Assembly: GCF_014250515.1 (NCBI RefSeq)
Contig: NZ_CP060202.1
Span: 4,447,072-4,511,071, forward strand
Reading direction: 5' to 3'
Source: Hymenobacter sediminicola
GTDB lineage: Bacteria; Bacteroidota; Bacteroidia; Cytophagales; Hymenobacteraceae
DNA length: 64,000 bases
Positions 24,588 to 32,803 of the stretch are shown here, one piece after another. Position numbers and translations under genes: made by a program. Below the pieces are notes generated by a model, which did not search any database, was not told the origin of the DNA, and was given only the letters and a program-made list of their open reading frames with translations. Numbering within the stretch: the stretch's first letter is position 1; every line of letters starts with the position of its first letter.

Positions 24588-25283
24588 TTATACCAATACG
24601 CGCTCTCCCAAGCCCATCGGGTCGGTGTCGAACAATATGTGTCCGTACGAACTGGTTAGCCGCTGCAGGGGCTGCACATCCTGATGCTGGCTAATAGCGA
24701 GGCGGGCGTGCTCAACATACTGCGGCAGGGAAAGCAGAACGGCAGCCTGCTGGGCGGCTTGCTCGAATTGCAACGGAATCTGGCTCAGACTGGCTTGCAC
24801 ATTAAGCTGGGCAAGCTTGCTTTTGCGCTGCATGGCCGGATGGTTGACCAAGGCCTGAGCAGTACGCTCTCCCCGTTCGCGCTCCTTACCGGGCAGTTGG
24901 GTGAGGTAGGCAGTCAATTCCGGGCTTATAGCCAGCGCCTGGGCGTGACGGGTGAGCATATCCAGCAGGAAGTGAGGCAGGTCGCCGGGTGCCTTGAGGG
25001 GCGGGCCAGGTGTAGGGGCAGGCCGGGGGTAAGAGAAAGGGTAAAGCCGTTCTCCATCACGGGCAACAGCATTGTCCCACAATTCGCTTAGTACGAACTC
25101 CATATAGGCGAGTTCTTCACAAATCAGGCTGTTTAGTCCAAGTTCCGCCAATAGCACGGTTCGGCGGGCTTTTCTGGTGGCGGGGTACTGGCGCAACAGT
25201 AATGCTTGCTCGTACTGCAGGGCCGCTTGCACAAATTCCAGAGCGGTGCGGGGAGAAGGGTTTATTGGGGAGGGGACAGACAT
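24588..25283 (-). CDS. hypothetical helical protein at the end of the replication-type operon
   Basis: 231 residues, mostly helical, with many Gln, Leu and Ala. A proline-rich break (YPRPAPTPGPPLKAP, about 86-100) splits an N-terminal helical domain from a C-terminal one. No signal or membrane segment, no recognised motif. It lies 27 bases downstream of the primase-like gene and is probably co-transcribed with it, so a DNA-related role is plausible. Confidence 0.5.
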   Translation of the reverse strand: MSVPSPINPSPRTALEFVQAALQYEQALLLRQYPATRKARRTVLLAELGLNSLICEELAYMEFVLSELWDNAVARDGERLYPFSYPRPAPTPGPPLKAPGDLPHFLLDMLTRHAQALAISPELTAYLTQLPGKERERGERTAQALVNHPAMQRKSKLAQLNVQASLSQIPLQFEQAAQQAAVLLSLPQYVEHARLAISQHQDVQPLQRLTSSYGHILFDTDPMGLGERVLV

Positions 25284-25310
25284 GTGAAAGGGAAGGAAGG
25301 CTAGGAAAGG

Positions 25311-26369
25311 TTAAACAGTGGCATCCCAGCTTGCAGGGTACCCAGGCCAATCAGCAAGTATCAGGTCAGCCAAGTCGTAGCCCTTGGCTTTCTGCTCGGC
25401 AGTGCAGACAGTTTCGAGATAATCCGACATGGTAATGTTAAAGCCTTGCTTGCGCAGTTCGGCAGCTTTGTCAGCCCACAGTTGATAAGCACTACCGTTG
25501 GTCGAGGCATCAGGCCACAGCACAATGCAACGGTCTTTGATGGGGGCCAACCGGGCAGGTGTGAGGTTAGAAAGGGAGCCAACAGCCAGCCATAGAAAAG
25601 CAGGAAAATGGGGCGTAGCGAGAACTGCGGTCTTTGCGGCTTCAGTCAGAGCAACAGTTTGCCCGGCCGGTGCCTCTGCCAGTTGTCCAAGCCCATAGAG
25701 GCAGGGCGATTTGGCGACCTCAGGGCGTAGGTACTCGCGCAACCACTTTGGCAACTCGCGACCCTGTTTCTGGTGAGCCCTTTCTAAGGCCTTATGCACC
25801 CAGTTGGTATAGCGGTGTTTCGTTCCATCGGCCAATCTCTTTTTTACCGTGTGGCCTGTCTCATCAAATAGCACCACTTGCCCGCCTCGCATTCTCCCTA
25901 CCTCGTCCCGCTGCCAGAAAATAGTGGCGCCCTGCCAGTAATTAGAAGTTCCTATCTCGAATCGGCGTATCAGCTCGTCTGCTTCTGCCCCACCATACAA
26001 CCGCTCTAAAAGCCGGACGAAGTTGTTGCAGGAGTAGTCACGCATTGACCGCTTTACCACTTCCTCCGGAATAATACCCAGCGGGGCAGGTCGCGGCGCG
26101 GGTTGGCTCATGTACCACGTCCTATTAGTGGCCGACTGGCTTTCTCTTACTTCGTCAGCGTATGAACGGCCAGTGGTGCCTTTATCGGATGGGTTCAGGT
26201 GATAGCCGCATTCAGCCTCTCTATTGCAGCGACCAAGGTGTTCCGGCAACAGGTCGCCGGTTAGAGTGTCGAGGTAGCGAGTAAATTCGTGGGGTTTGCC
26301 ACAGGCAGGGCAAGTGTGCCGAGTTTTACGGCCAGCGTAAGCCTGTAAGGTGTAGCGGTGTACGCACAT
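25311..26369 (-). CDS. primase-like protein with zinc finger and Toprim-like domain (DUF6371-type)
   Basis: 352 residues. N-terminal zinc-binding motif: TCPACGKPHEF (about 19-29) then CNREAECGYH (about 48-57), followed by a helical DUF6371-like region with an FEIGTSNYWQGATIFW strand (about 135-150). The C-terminal Toprim-like part has QTVALTEAAKTAVLA (E near 240) and CIVLWPDAS (about 285). Such proteins occur with DUF3987 genes on Bacteroidota plasmids and islands and are thought to prime DNA synthesis. The palindromic repeat at 26400-26445 sits 31 bases upstream of its start. Part of the minus-strand operon from 28646. Confidence 0.75.
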   Translation of the reverse strand: MCVHRYTLQAYAGRKTRHTCPACGKPHEFTRYLDTLTGDLLPEHLGRCNREAECGYHLNPSDKGTTGRSYADEVRESQSATNRTWYMSQPAPRPAPLGIIPEEVVKRSMRDYSCNNFVRLLERLYGGAEADELIRRFEIGTSNYWQGATIFWQRDEVGRMRGGQVVLFDETGHTVKKRLADGTKHRYTNWVHKALERAHQKQGRELPKWLREYLRPEVAKSPCLYGLGQLAEAPAGQTVALTEAAKTAVLATPHFPAFLWLAVGSLSNLTPARLAPIKDRCIVLWPDASTNGSAYQLWADKAAELRKQGFNITMSDYLETVCTAEQKAKGYDLADLILADWPGYPASWDATV

Positions 26370-26399
26370 GGGTGAGTAGGTATGGCCGTGCGGGTGCGT

Positions 26400-26445
26400 A
26401 AAGTGCGTAGTGCGTAACCGTTACGCACCTACGCATTCTACGCAC
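26400..26445 (+). repeat. 46-bp nested palindrome, copy 2, between the DUF3987 and primase genes
   Basis: Exactly the same 46 bases as 7693-7738. Extra TGCGTA-type units continue to its left (GTGCGTA at 26394, TACGCAC at 26361). The gap between the two genes is only 88 bases, and this repeat fills half of it. Candidate origin, operator or cruciform site. Confidence 0.85.
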
Positions 26446-26457
26446 CCCGGCTGGTGG

Positions 26458-27867
26458 TTAGGCGACTTTGAGCCAGTTTCGAATGCTGCCCTCACTCACA
26501 TTGAAGCGGCGAGCAATTTCCCGATTGGAGGTACCCTGTTGGCTTAACTCCAATGCCTTTCTGCGGCGCGCCTCACCGTCCATATTGCGGGCGGATGTTA
26601 CAGCAGCTTCGCGGGGCATTCGGGCAAACAGAGCCAGCGCGTGGCGGCGGTACACGTCGGCCAACAACAGTGCATTGGCAAAGTCATCGTCGGCGCACAC
26701 CAGCCGCCCTGCCGGTACTGCACCAAAATCTGTCTGCCGCAGCAGTGTAAAGAGCATAGCCAGCCGAAAGGTGGACAGGCCCAGTCGCTTGATAATGCTA
26801 CCGGCTTCCTCGCCATACACAGCCACCGCGTCAGCCAGCGCCTCGGCCCCGGCGTTGTTAAGCTGCTGCCATTGGCCGGGAGTGAGTTCGACGGATACAG
26901 GCTCAGTTACAGCGGCGATTAGGCTGGTAACGCGCTCAGCTAACTGGTCAAAGTGCTGCGAGAGGTTGCCTCGGCCATTGTCGGGGGCCACACTTCGCCA
27001 TACCTGTGGCGGATTACAGTAGTAGAACAGAAATCTACTAAACAGCCCATTTTCGGCGGAAGGAATGATGCCTGGAACCTGCCCCATCGTGGCCGTAAGC
27101 ACTGTTGCCAACACCGGCGTATTCACTTCCAGATGCTCGCGCCCGGTCTTGCGCTGGCTGGTAATAGGCTCGTGATGGAACGCCTTGCGGAGTATGTCAG
27201 AGAAGTTGCCCCAGTCCTGTTTCAGAGGTCCAGCCAGCGTGTCGCCTTCGGTCTCACACATAATCAGGTGCCCGTCGTTATCACTTAGTGCCCCGACGAT
27301 GGAGGCTGCGCTGCTGTTAGCCGGAACGTAGAGCTGCCGGAACTTGGGAACAGCGGGGGGAGCTTCGGCCGGGGCAATTAGCTGTCTGGCCTTACTCATT
27401 GTGCGTTTCTGCTGGTTGTACTGGTCTAGCTCTGCCTCATAACGCTGGGCCTCCTCCTTGCTTTCAGTCACTCGGGCAGCGTGGGTGGGATAGGCCAGCT
27501 TCCGTGCCATTCCCATGCCGCCTTTCCCATTGGCGGCTGGCGCAATCACGAACACGTACAGCGCAGCCCATACTGTTAGCCCATCGTACTGTCCCGTCAG
27601 TTTAGGAAAACAGCCGGACAAGATGCCCAGGATGCTGGTTAGGGCAATATCCCTTTCATGCCCTGAGTGATACGGCAGAACGCTCTGCTGTAGAATTGTA
27701 GGCAGGCAGGTATATACCTCGTCAGGAATGGTGGGCGTTTCGGGCTGGTCCTCCTCTACACTGACGGTATCAGTAGAAAAAGCACTTGGCTGATCTAATC
27801 GGGTGGCAAGCTCTGCAGCATACGCCTGGGCACCAGCCAAGCTCGGGCCGGTTGGTTGGCTATGCAT
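26458..27867 (-). CDS. DUF3987 protein with C-terminal helix-turn-helix
   Basis: 469 residues. The DUF3987 core (about 50-420) has a P-loop-like stretch APAANGKGGMG (about 112), ANSSAASIVGALSDNDGHLIM (about 185) and SRKTGREH-like LRKAFHHEPITSQRKTG. Family members lie in replication or mobilisation modules, where a helicase or primase-associated role is supposed. The last 42 residues (428-469) form an HTH: ALELSQQGTSNREIARRFN and VSEGSIRNWLK, like resolvase or transposase HTHs. It is followed at once by the 46-base palindrome. Its start overlaps the previous gene by 8 bases. Confidence 0.8.
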   Translation of the reverse strand: MHSQPTGPSLAGAQAYAAELATRLDQPSAFSTDTVSVEEDQPETPTIPDEVYTCLPTILQQSVLPYHSGHERDIALTSILGILSGCFPKLTGQYDGLTVWAALYVFVIAPAANGKGGMGMARKLAYPTHAARVTESKEEAQRYEAELDQYNQQKRTMSKARQLIAPAEAPPAVPKFRQLYVPANSSAASIVGALSDNDGHLIMCETEGDTLAGPLKQDWGNFSDILRKAFHHEPITSQRKTGREHLEVNTPVLATVLTATMGQVPGIIPSAENGLFSRFLFYYCNPPQVWRSVAPDNGRGNLSQHFDQLAERVTSLIAAVTEPVSVELTPGQWQQLNNAGAEALADAVAVYGEEAGSIIKRLGLSTFRLAMLFTLLRQTDFGAVPAGRLVCADDDFANALLLADVYRRHALALFARMPREAAVTSARNMDGEARRRKALELSQQGTSNREIARRFNVSEGSIRNWLKVA

Positions 27868-28261
27868 TGGTGCGGCCCTCCCCTACCTTCTTCGCTTTGC
27901 TGGCTGGCTTCGGTTTTGCGGCTGCCTTGCGTCGGCGCTTTGGTGACACGGCCTTACGAATGACTTCAAGAAGATCATGCGTTGGCTTAGTTACCTGTGC
28001 CAAGTCAAGAGCGGCCCAATCAAGGCGCGACTGCCTTAAGTTCTCTCCTAGTACAGCTACGATACAGCATTCCAGCTCATCGACCGTGACATGAAATCGG
28101 CGAGCAATATTGTTCGCCCCGGTAGGGCTGAACGCCAACACAGGCACCGAATGCAGTAAAGAAAAAAGCACGGGCTTTGCCTTAAGTATCGCCCATCCTT
28201 TCGTAACTTGGTCTAGCTTCCCGGCTAAACCAACCTGTTTTTCTGACCCGCTAGTCCTCAT
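27860..28261 (-). CDS. small basic protein in the replication-type operon
   Basis: 133 residues. N-terminal helical part with SLLHSVPVLAFSPTGANNI; the middle HVTVDELECCIVAVLGENL; the C-terminal 30 residues are strongly basic (SPKRRRKAAAKPKPASKAKK), fit for nucleic-acid binding. No family recognised. It overlaps the DUF3987 gene by 8 bases and its ATG is 1 base from the end of the upstream HTH gene, so all three are tightly coupled. Confidence 0.6.
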   Translation of the reverse strand: MRTSGSEKQVGLAGKLDQVTKGWAILKAKPVLFSLLHSVPVLAFSPTGANNIARRFHVTVDELECCIVAVLGENLRQSRLDWAALDLAQVTKPTHDLLEVIRKAVSPKRRRKAAAKPKPASKAKKVGEGRTNA

Positions 28262-28262
28262 C

Positions 28263-28646
28263 CTAGCGGGTTTTGTTTGTGGTAGACTTCCGACGAGCGT
28301 GCAGGCGTGTACCGTCTGGTTTTGTGCGGGCTTTGAGTGCCGTCAGCACTTCAGGGCGCGAGTAAAATACGCGGCGACCCACGGTTAGCGGGTTCAAAAT
28401 GCCTTCCTTCTCCCAGTTCCGAACGGTCTGGGTGCAGATGTCGAACTCGGCCCGCAATGCGTGGCGCGTCATCATCTGCTCTTGCTTGGCCTGCTCCTTT
28501 TGGGCAAGCTGCCACTTGCGCATTTCATCGGCTACCCATTGGCTAACGACTTCGCGGAAGGGCGCAAAGACAGTGGCTAATACGGTTGCCGGGTCGGTGG
28601 AAGGTGGTACGCCGTAAGGCGCGGGGGTGGTGTGGTAAGTGGTCAT
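28263..28646 (-). CDS. MerR/excisionase-like HTH protein
   Basis: 127 residues. A helical N-terminus (about 20-60) with many Gln and Lys is followed by a MerR or HTH_17-type winged helix: RHALRAEFDICTQTVRNWEK (about 61-80) and a wing GRRVFYSRPEVLTAL. The C-terminus is basic (LHARRKSTTNKTR). First gene of the minus-strand operon through 24588; a good candidate for its regulator and possibly for the integrase partner Xis. Confidence 0.7.
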   Translation of the reverse strand: MTTYHTTPAPYGVPPSTDPATVLATVFAPFREVVSQWVADEMRKWQLAQKEQAKQEQMMTRHALRAEFDICTQTVRNWEKEGILNPLTVGRRVFYSRPEVLTALKARTKPDGTRLHARRKSTTNKTR

Positions 28647-28807
28647 ATTGCCTATGCTGTTAGTTGCAGCAAGGGCAAATTGTGACTATATGATGGGCGT
28701 TAAGTGGCTGTCCTGTGCTTGTCCGGCTGTTGTCCTCAGCCTGTCCAAATAGGTGTCAAATAATCTTATTGTCACCCTGTTGGCTGTCCGGCTATTGTCC
28801 TCGCACT

Positions 28808-29908
28808 TTAGCGCTTGCCTGCTCCAAATGATTTAGCTGAAGACTTCTGCCTATTCCACCATTCCCCCCCTGCCTTGAAGATCCCTCCACTAATCCTTCC
28901 TCTATTGCCCTCTTCTATTTTTACTTCTGTGTCGGCCGCAGCTGTATAATAATCTTGTGGGAAATCGCCGTCACTGCCGCGTTGAAGCTTGACGCGCTGA
29001 GTACTAGCGAAAGAAAATCCATACTTCTCCCCTAGCTGTTTGGTCAGTTTCTCGGCTGATCCTCCTCCTTCCAAATAGGAATAATAAATTAACGCTTCTA
29101 CTGCGCCTCTAAATGCGGCGGGGCTTATTATCCTGTCAGCCTGCGGTTTATTAGCTGCCGTAATCCACCCCAGCTTAGTAAATATCGCATCACAATCGCT
29201 TTCATCTCCAGCCGAGCCATACTTGATAGCTGTATCTATTCCTTTATCCTCTGACTGTAATATGTCGCCGTTTGTGTCGTCGTAGAAATATAGTTCATCA
29301 TACATTTTTTGCCCACGAGCCTCTGCATCCTCCTTGTCCCTCAACCATTCGATAGCAAATTCAGCCCTGATTCTATTCTTAGAGTTACACTCATAATAAT
29401 TAGTGCTCCCATGCTTGGCAATAATATCGCCTACGTCCCACTTGCCTCCATTCTCAGGGCTAGGCAACGGCATAAACATATTGTCTCCGGCCGGTATGAT
29501 AATCGCCGCGCCGTCATCGAAGTAGTTGTTGATTTCTAACAGCCGCATCAGCCCACGCACATACTCCCTATCGCAAGCGTCGCCATATAATTCAGAACTT
29601 AACGTATCCTTGATATCCATAGGCCAACTTCTTAGAATCTCTAAGAACCACCGCATCTCAGGCATACGATGCCCACAATATGGCGTGGGAAAGTCTTGGT
29701 GCCAGTAAGTCCCCTTACTACTATTACTGTATTCAACGGCCCGCTCCTCTGCCCATAGAGAGGGATTGTCTTGCTTCGTAAATATTCTAGTTGTTTCCCC
29801 TTGGAAAGTATGCTCTACATAGCTGCCATATTTAGCGGACATGAAGTCATAATGCATCCGGCCGTACTGCTCTCTTTCGTACTTGGTTGCTCCTTTGTAG
29901 CGTGGCAT
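28808..29908 (-). CDS. unknown cargo protein next to the integrase
   Basis: 366 residues, soluble, AT-rich and rich in Tyr, Asp and Gly. N-terminal basic stretch (MPRYKGATKYEREQYGRM), then GKWDVGDIIAKHGSTNYYEC in the middle, an acidic region (YFYDDTNGDILQSEDKG) and a C-terminal basic tail (GEWWNRQKSSAKSFGAGKR). I recognise no domain. It lies 14 bases from the end of the integrase gene on the same strand, so it may be co-transcribed with it. The spot next to the integrase is where islands often carry defence or regulatory cargo. Confidence 0.6.
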   Translation of the reverse strand: MPRYKGATKYEREQYGRMHYDFMSAKYGSYVEHTFQGETTRIFTKQDNPSLWAEERAVEYSNSSKGTYWHQDFPTPYCGHRMPEMRWFLEILRSWPMDIKDTLSSELYGDACDREYVRGLMRLLEINNYFDDGAAIIIPAGDNMFMPLPSPENGGKWDVGDIIAKHGSTNYYECNSKNRIRAEFAIEWLRDKEDAEARGQKMYDELYFYDDTNGDILQSEDKGIDTAIKYGSAGDESDCDAIFTKLGWITAANKPQADRIISPAAFRGAVEALIYYSYLEGGGSAEKLTKQLGEKYGFSFASTQRVKLQRGSDGDFPQDYYTAAADTEVKIEEGNRGRISGGIFKAGGEWWNRQKSSAKSFGAGKR

Positions 29909-29922
29909 ATTTTAGGGCTTGA

Positions 29923-31209
29923 TTATTCGGCCTCGTCGGCCCACATTTTAGAAAACTCGGCGCGCTGGTGGTTTTCCTGCACATCCAGATAACGGCTCAA
30001 ACTTTTATAGCTTTTATGCCCGGTTGCCTTCATTATTGCCGGGATAGGAATACCTCGCGCAATAGCTATGCTGCAAAAGGTCTTACGGCCACTGTGTGAA
30101 CTAATTAGCTCGAACTTAGGGTGGTTGGTCTTCTCCCGTTTGCCGGCCCTCCACATCAGCCACTCTGTAAGGGTATCAATGCCAGCCCTCTGACACAGTT
30201 CCTTAATTGCCCGGTTGAATACCTGGTTGGTGATGGGACGAACCTGACCCGTCCATATTCCCTCAAGAATAGCACGGGCCTTGGGGCTGACAGGAATTGT
30301 GAGAGTGTCCCGCGTCTTCTGTGTGGTCAATCGTAAGAAGTCCCCCTTATCATGCTCTCGCCGCAAGGCTGCAACGTCTGAGAAGCGGAGCCCACAATAG
30401 CAGCTCAGCAGAAACAGGGAGCGTACATTGTCGAGGTAGTGCCCCTCCGGCAGTGAGAAATTTTCTAGCTGGCGTAATTCATCGGCGGTTAGAGCAATGA
30501 TCGGGGTATCACGCTTCGCCCACTTCCAACGCGTGTACGCTTGGTTGGTAGTGCGGCCCCGGCCTACGGCATCACTCAGGAACTGCTTCAGCAAGGACAC
30601 CTGCTTACTCAGGCTATTATCGGTTAGGCGGGCCTCATCTAGCAGATAAGCGGTGAGTCGGTCGCCAAATTCGGCGGTCAGGTCGTCGTAAGTAAGCGAC
30701 TGTCCTTGCTGCCCTTCGGGGATAGCTTCCCAGAATTTAGTAAGGTGAGCAAACGTCGTCTTAAATGATTTAACAGTGGCCGGCTGTTTGCTCAAGGCCA
30801 TCCGCTGAATGAAAGCAGCGAAATCAACCAGTGGCATGGGTTGGTTGGGCTCTGTCGCCGGTGCTTCGGTCTGCTTAGGCTCTACCACGGCGCGCAGTTC
30901 ATCAGCCGTAGGCAGATGCCCGGCAGCCATTCTGTCACGATGATAGACACGCAGGTTCTCGCGCATCATTTCGAGCCGCTGGTTCAGGCTCTCGTTATCT
31001 TCGGCTAATCGGCTACGTTCTGCTCTATCCTTTACCTCCGACGCCGCAAACACCGTGCGTAAGCGCTGCTCCTGGCCCAGCCAATGAGAAGGTGGTACAC
31101 TTATGCTGGTGTACACCTTCGAGCGTGTACCGCTGGCCGACACCATGAAAAATATAGGTGTTGCGGTCGAGGCCTTTGGCTCTTTGAGATATGCCCTTAT
31201 GCTTGCCAT
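29923..31209 (-). CDS. tyrosine recombinase (integrase) of the island
   Basis: 428 residues from ATG 31209 (upstream in-frame GTG-type starts reach 31251). N-terminal arm-binding-like domain (ASIRAYLKEPK, SVPPSHW), core-binding SAM-like domain (about 125-225), catalytic domain with Arg275 in CGLRFSDV, His372 and Arg375 in SSHSGRKTF, His398 in ATGHKS and nucleophile Tyr407 in LSRYLDV. The long N-terminal extension with a coiled coil (residues about 55-95) matches Bacteroidota Tn-type integrases. It ends its island 162 bases from attR and should recombine the tRNA-Phe site. Confidence 0.95.
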   Translation of the reverse strand: MASIRAYLKEPKASTATPIFFMVSASGTRSKVYTSISVPPSHWLGQEQRLRTVFAASEVKDRAERSRLAEDNESLNQRLEMMRENLRVYHRDRMAAGHLPTADELRAVVEPKQTEAPATEPNQPMPLVDFAAFIQRMALSKQPATVKSFKTTFAHLTKFWEAIPEGQQGQSLTYDDLTAEFGDRLTAYLLDEARLTDNSLSKQVSLLKQFLSDAVGRGRTTNQAYTRWKWAKRDTPIIALTADELRQLENFSLPEGHYLDNVRSLFLLSCYCGLRFSDVAALRREHDKGDFLRLTTQKTRDTLTIPVSPKARAILEGIWTGQVRPITNQVFNRAIKELCQRAGIDTLTEWLMWRAGKREKTNHPKFELISSHSGRKTFCSIAIARGIPIPAIMKATGHKSYKSLSRYLDVQENHQRAEFSKMWADEAE

Positions 31210-31370
31210 CCTTCCAGGGGTTGCTGTCCCCACAAGGTACGAAAGAAACATTTAAAGGGGACACCCCAGGGGACACTAATCTGACACTTGATTTGCTACA
31301 ACGTCATATAACATTGCCTCATCCATCCTATACACACATTCACAGCGTATCAAGGGAATAGAAAACATAA

Positions 31371-31396
31371 TGGTTCGATTCCAATCATTACCACTA
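31371..31396 (+). repeat. attR: right attachment repeat of the island
   Basis: Exact copy of 5096-5121. It holds the 3' half of the tRNA-Phe T-arm and acceptor stem but no functional tRNA. The chromosome resumes here. Confidence 0.92.
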
Positions 31397-31437
31397 AAAC
31401 CCTCTTAGCGCTGCGCTGAGAGGGTTTTTTGTTTTCA
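31397..31437 (+). terminator. former tRNA-Phe terminator, chromosomal copy
   Basis: CCCTCTTAGCG and CGCTGAGAGGG with a T run; the stem is one pair longer than in the copy at 5122-5162 because of an A-to-G difference. It was probably the original terminator of the tRNA. Confidence 0.75.
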
Positions 31438-31608
31438 ACTAAATCGTTTACAGCCTGTATCGAGTAGCTTGTACAAGCAAGCTCATGCTCAGTCAAATCT
31501 CTTAAAAACGCAGGCCTTAGCTAGGTTGAATAAGCCCATGATTTTCAGATCTTAATAGCATTTGCACTACCGTCACAGAAGTATTTTCAAGCCAATTTAG
31601 TTGGCAAA
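31438..31608. other. intergenic region right of attR
   Basis: Only AT-rich DNA leading to the palindromic operator; no gene seen. Confidence 0.4.
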
Positions 31609-31630
31609 ACTAATTATATTAGTATATTTG
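31609..31630 (+). promoter_or_regulatory. palindromic operator overlapping a -7 box
   Basis: ACTAATTATATTAGT (31609-31623) is the exact reverse complement of the palindrome at 14568-14582 next to umuD. The last T begins TATATTTG (31623-31630), a perfect TAnnTTTG -7 element, so a bound regulator would block this promoter. Confidence 0.6.
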
Positions 31631-31669
31631 TTTTAGGTATTAGCAACTCACTTTAAACCCGATGTGGTC

Positions 31670-31897
31670 ATGCAACAGGAGGCTTGTTATCAGGTGCTTT
31701 GCCAAGTGACGACAGCAGAACTGGAGCACGGCGAGGTGGTCAGCACCCAGCAGACTGAGCACAGACTCCTGACCGATACCTACGAGGTAACAGAAGTCTT
31801 TTCCGACTTATATGCCCAGTTCCGTGGCCCGCGGCTTCTGGGGCTGCAAATTTTATCTATCTGCCGGTGTCAATCCAAGCAAGCCGTAGCCGCGTGA
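31670..31897 (+). CDS. small hypothetical protein with an umuD-like operator
   Basis: 75 residues from ATG 31670 (GTG 31664 adds two). Polar, with TTAELEHGEVVSTQQTEHRL and a C-terminal half containing LLGLQILSICRC. No family recognised and no similarity to the small protein beside umuD. Listed because a consensus promoter with an operator lies 40 bases upstream and a strong terminator follows. Confidence 0.55.
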   Translation: MQQEACYQVLCQVTTAELEHGEVVSTQQTEHRLLTDTYEVTEVFSDLYAQFRGPRLLGLQILSICRCQSKQAVAA

Positions 31898-31921
31898 TAT
31901 TCTGCATTACTCTGCTAAGCG

Positions 31922-31959
31922 AAAAAGCCGCTTCTCACTGCAATGAGAAGCGGCTTTTT
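31922..31959. terminator. bidirectional terminator at the 3' end of the phenylacetate regulon
   Basis: AAAAAGCCGCTTCTCA and TGAGAAGCGGCTTTTT pair perfectly over 16 bases with a 6-base loop. It serves both the small gene and the last phenylacetate-region gene. Confidence 0.88.
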
Positions 31960-31978
31960 GCTGTTACCCGTGGCCTGG

Positions 31979-32740
31979 CTAACGGCTCTTGAACTGCTGA
32001 ATAGCCTGGCGGGTGAAATCCGACAGCACCAGCCGGCCGCTGATGCCGGCGCGCTCGGTGAGCAGCGTATCCCAGTGCTCCGTGCCCTGCCAGATGACGC
32101 GCTTGAGGTCGGTGAGGGCTTCGGGATTGTAAGCGGCCAGCTTGCGAGCGAAGGCCAGCACAGCAACATCTAGGGCTTCGATAGAGTCTACTACCTCAGC
32201 GTACAGGCCTTTTTGCTGGGCCCAGTCGGCGCTACGGAACTCGGCGGCATCCAGCGCAAGCTGGGCAAAGGCGGCGTTACCAATCTTCCGCTCCACAGCC
32301 GGGCCTACCACAAACGGGCCGATACCGACCACCAACTCACTTAGCTTCACGCTGGCCTGAGCCGTAGCAAAGCAGTAGTCGGTGGCGGCAGCCACGCCCA
32401 CTCCGCCTCCAATAGCCTTGCCCTGCACCCGGCCGATAATAATTTTGGGCGAAGTTCGGCAGGCGTTAATCACCTTGGCAAAGCCCGAGAAAAATACCAG
32501 CCCCTGAGTCTCGTCCTCAATAGCTATCAACTCATCGAAGCTGGCACCGGCGCAGAAGGTCTTTTCGCCTTCGCTTTTCAGGATAATGACCTTGGTATCG
32601 GCAGCCTGACCCACCTGCGTGATGGTTTCGGCCAGCTGCGTGAGCAATGCGCCGGGCAGGGAGTTGTGGCTGGGGTGGAAGAAGCTGATGGTGGCAATGC
32701 CTTCCGGGGTAGTCTGGGTAGTAACGGTTCCTGTGGTCAT
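31979..32740 (-). CDS. enoyl-CoA hydratase/isomerase (crotonase fold)
   Basis: 253 residues. Crotonase motifs: FHPSHNSLPGALL, oxyanion-hole segment TFCAGASFDEL (about 60-70) and GKAIGGGVGVAAATDY (about 108-123). The first catalytic Glu may be in KLSELVVGIGPF, but the usual second acid is replaced (VVGPAVERKIG). It may be the 2,3-dehydroadipyl-CoA hydratase (PaaF role) of the phenylacetate route or a related enzyme. Last gene of the regulon, after an intergenic repeat that could lower its expression. Confidence 0.82.
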   Translation of the reverse strand: MTTGTVTTQTTPEGIATISFFHPSHNSLPGALLTQLAETITQVGQAADTKVIILKSEGEKTFCAGASFDELIAIEDETQGLVFFSGFAKVINACRTSPKIIIGRVQGKAIGGGVGVAAATDYCFATAQASVKLSELVVGIGPFVVGPAVERKIGNAAFAQLALDAAEFRSADWAQQKGLYAEVVDSIEALDVAVLAFARKLAAYNPEALTDLKRVIWQGTEHWDTLLTERAGISGRLVLSDFTRQAIQQFKSR

Positions 32741-32763
32741 GTGGGAAGTACGCTGAAAAAGAA

Positions 32764-32797
32764 CGTCATGCTTCGACTTCGCTCAGCATGACGTTCT
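32764..32797. repeat. 34-bp intergenic inverted repeat, copy A
   Basis: CGTCATGCT...AGCATGACG arms with an imperfect centre, ending GACGTTCT. A diverged copy of equal length is at 38605-38638 (5 differences). It resembles the GTCATGCTGAGC-type repeats scattered through Hymenobacter intergenic DNA. Confidence 0.75.
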
Positions 32798-32803
32798 GAA
32801 AAT

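Noticed and set aside
5256..31209. A full conjugative element (ICE)
   Set aside because: No relaxase, coupling protein or mating-pair genes were recognised in any frame; only integration and replication-like genes are present.
31371..31396. A second tRNA gene at attR
   Set aside because: Only the 3' part of the T-arm and acceptor strand is present; there is no D-arm or anticodon arm upstream.
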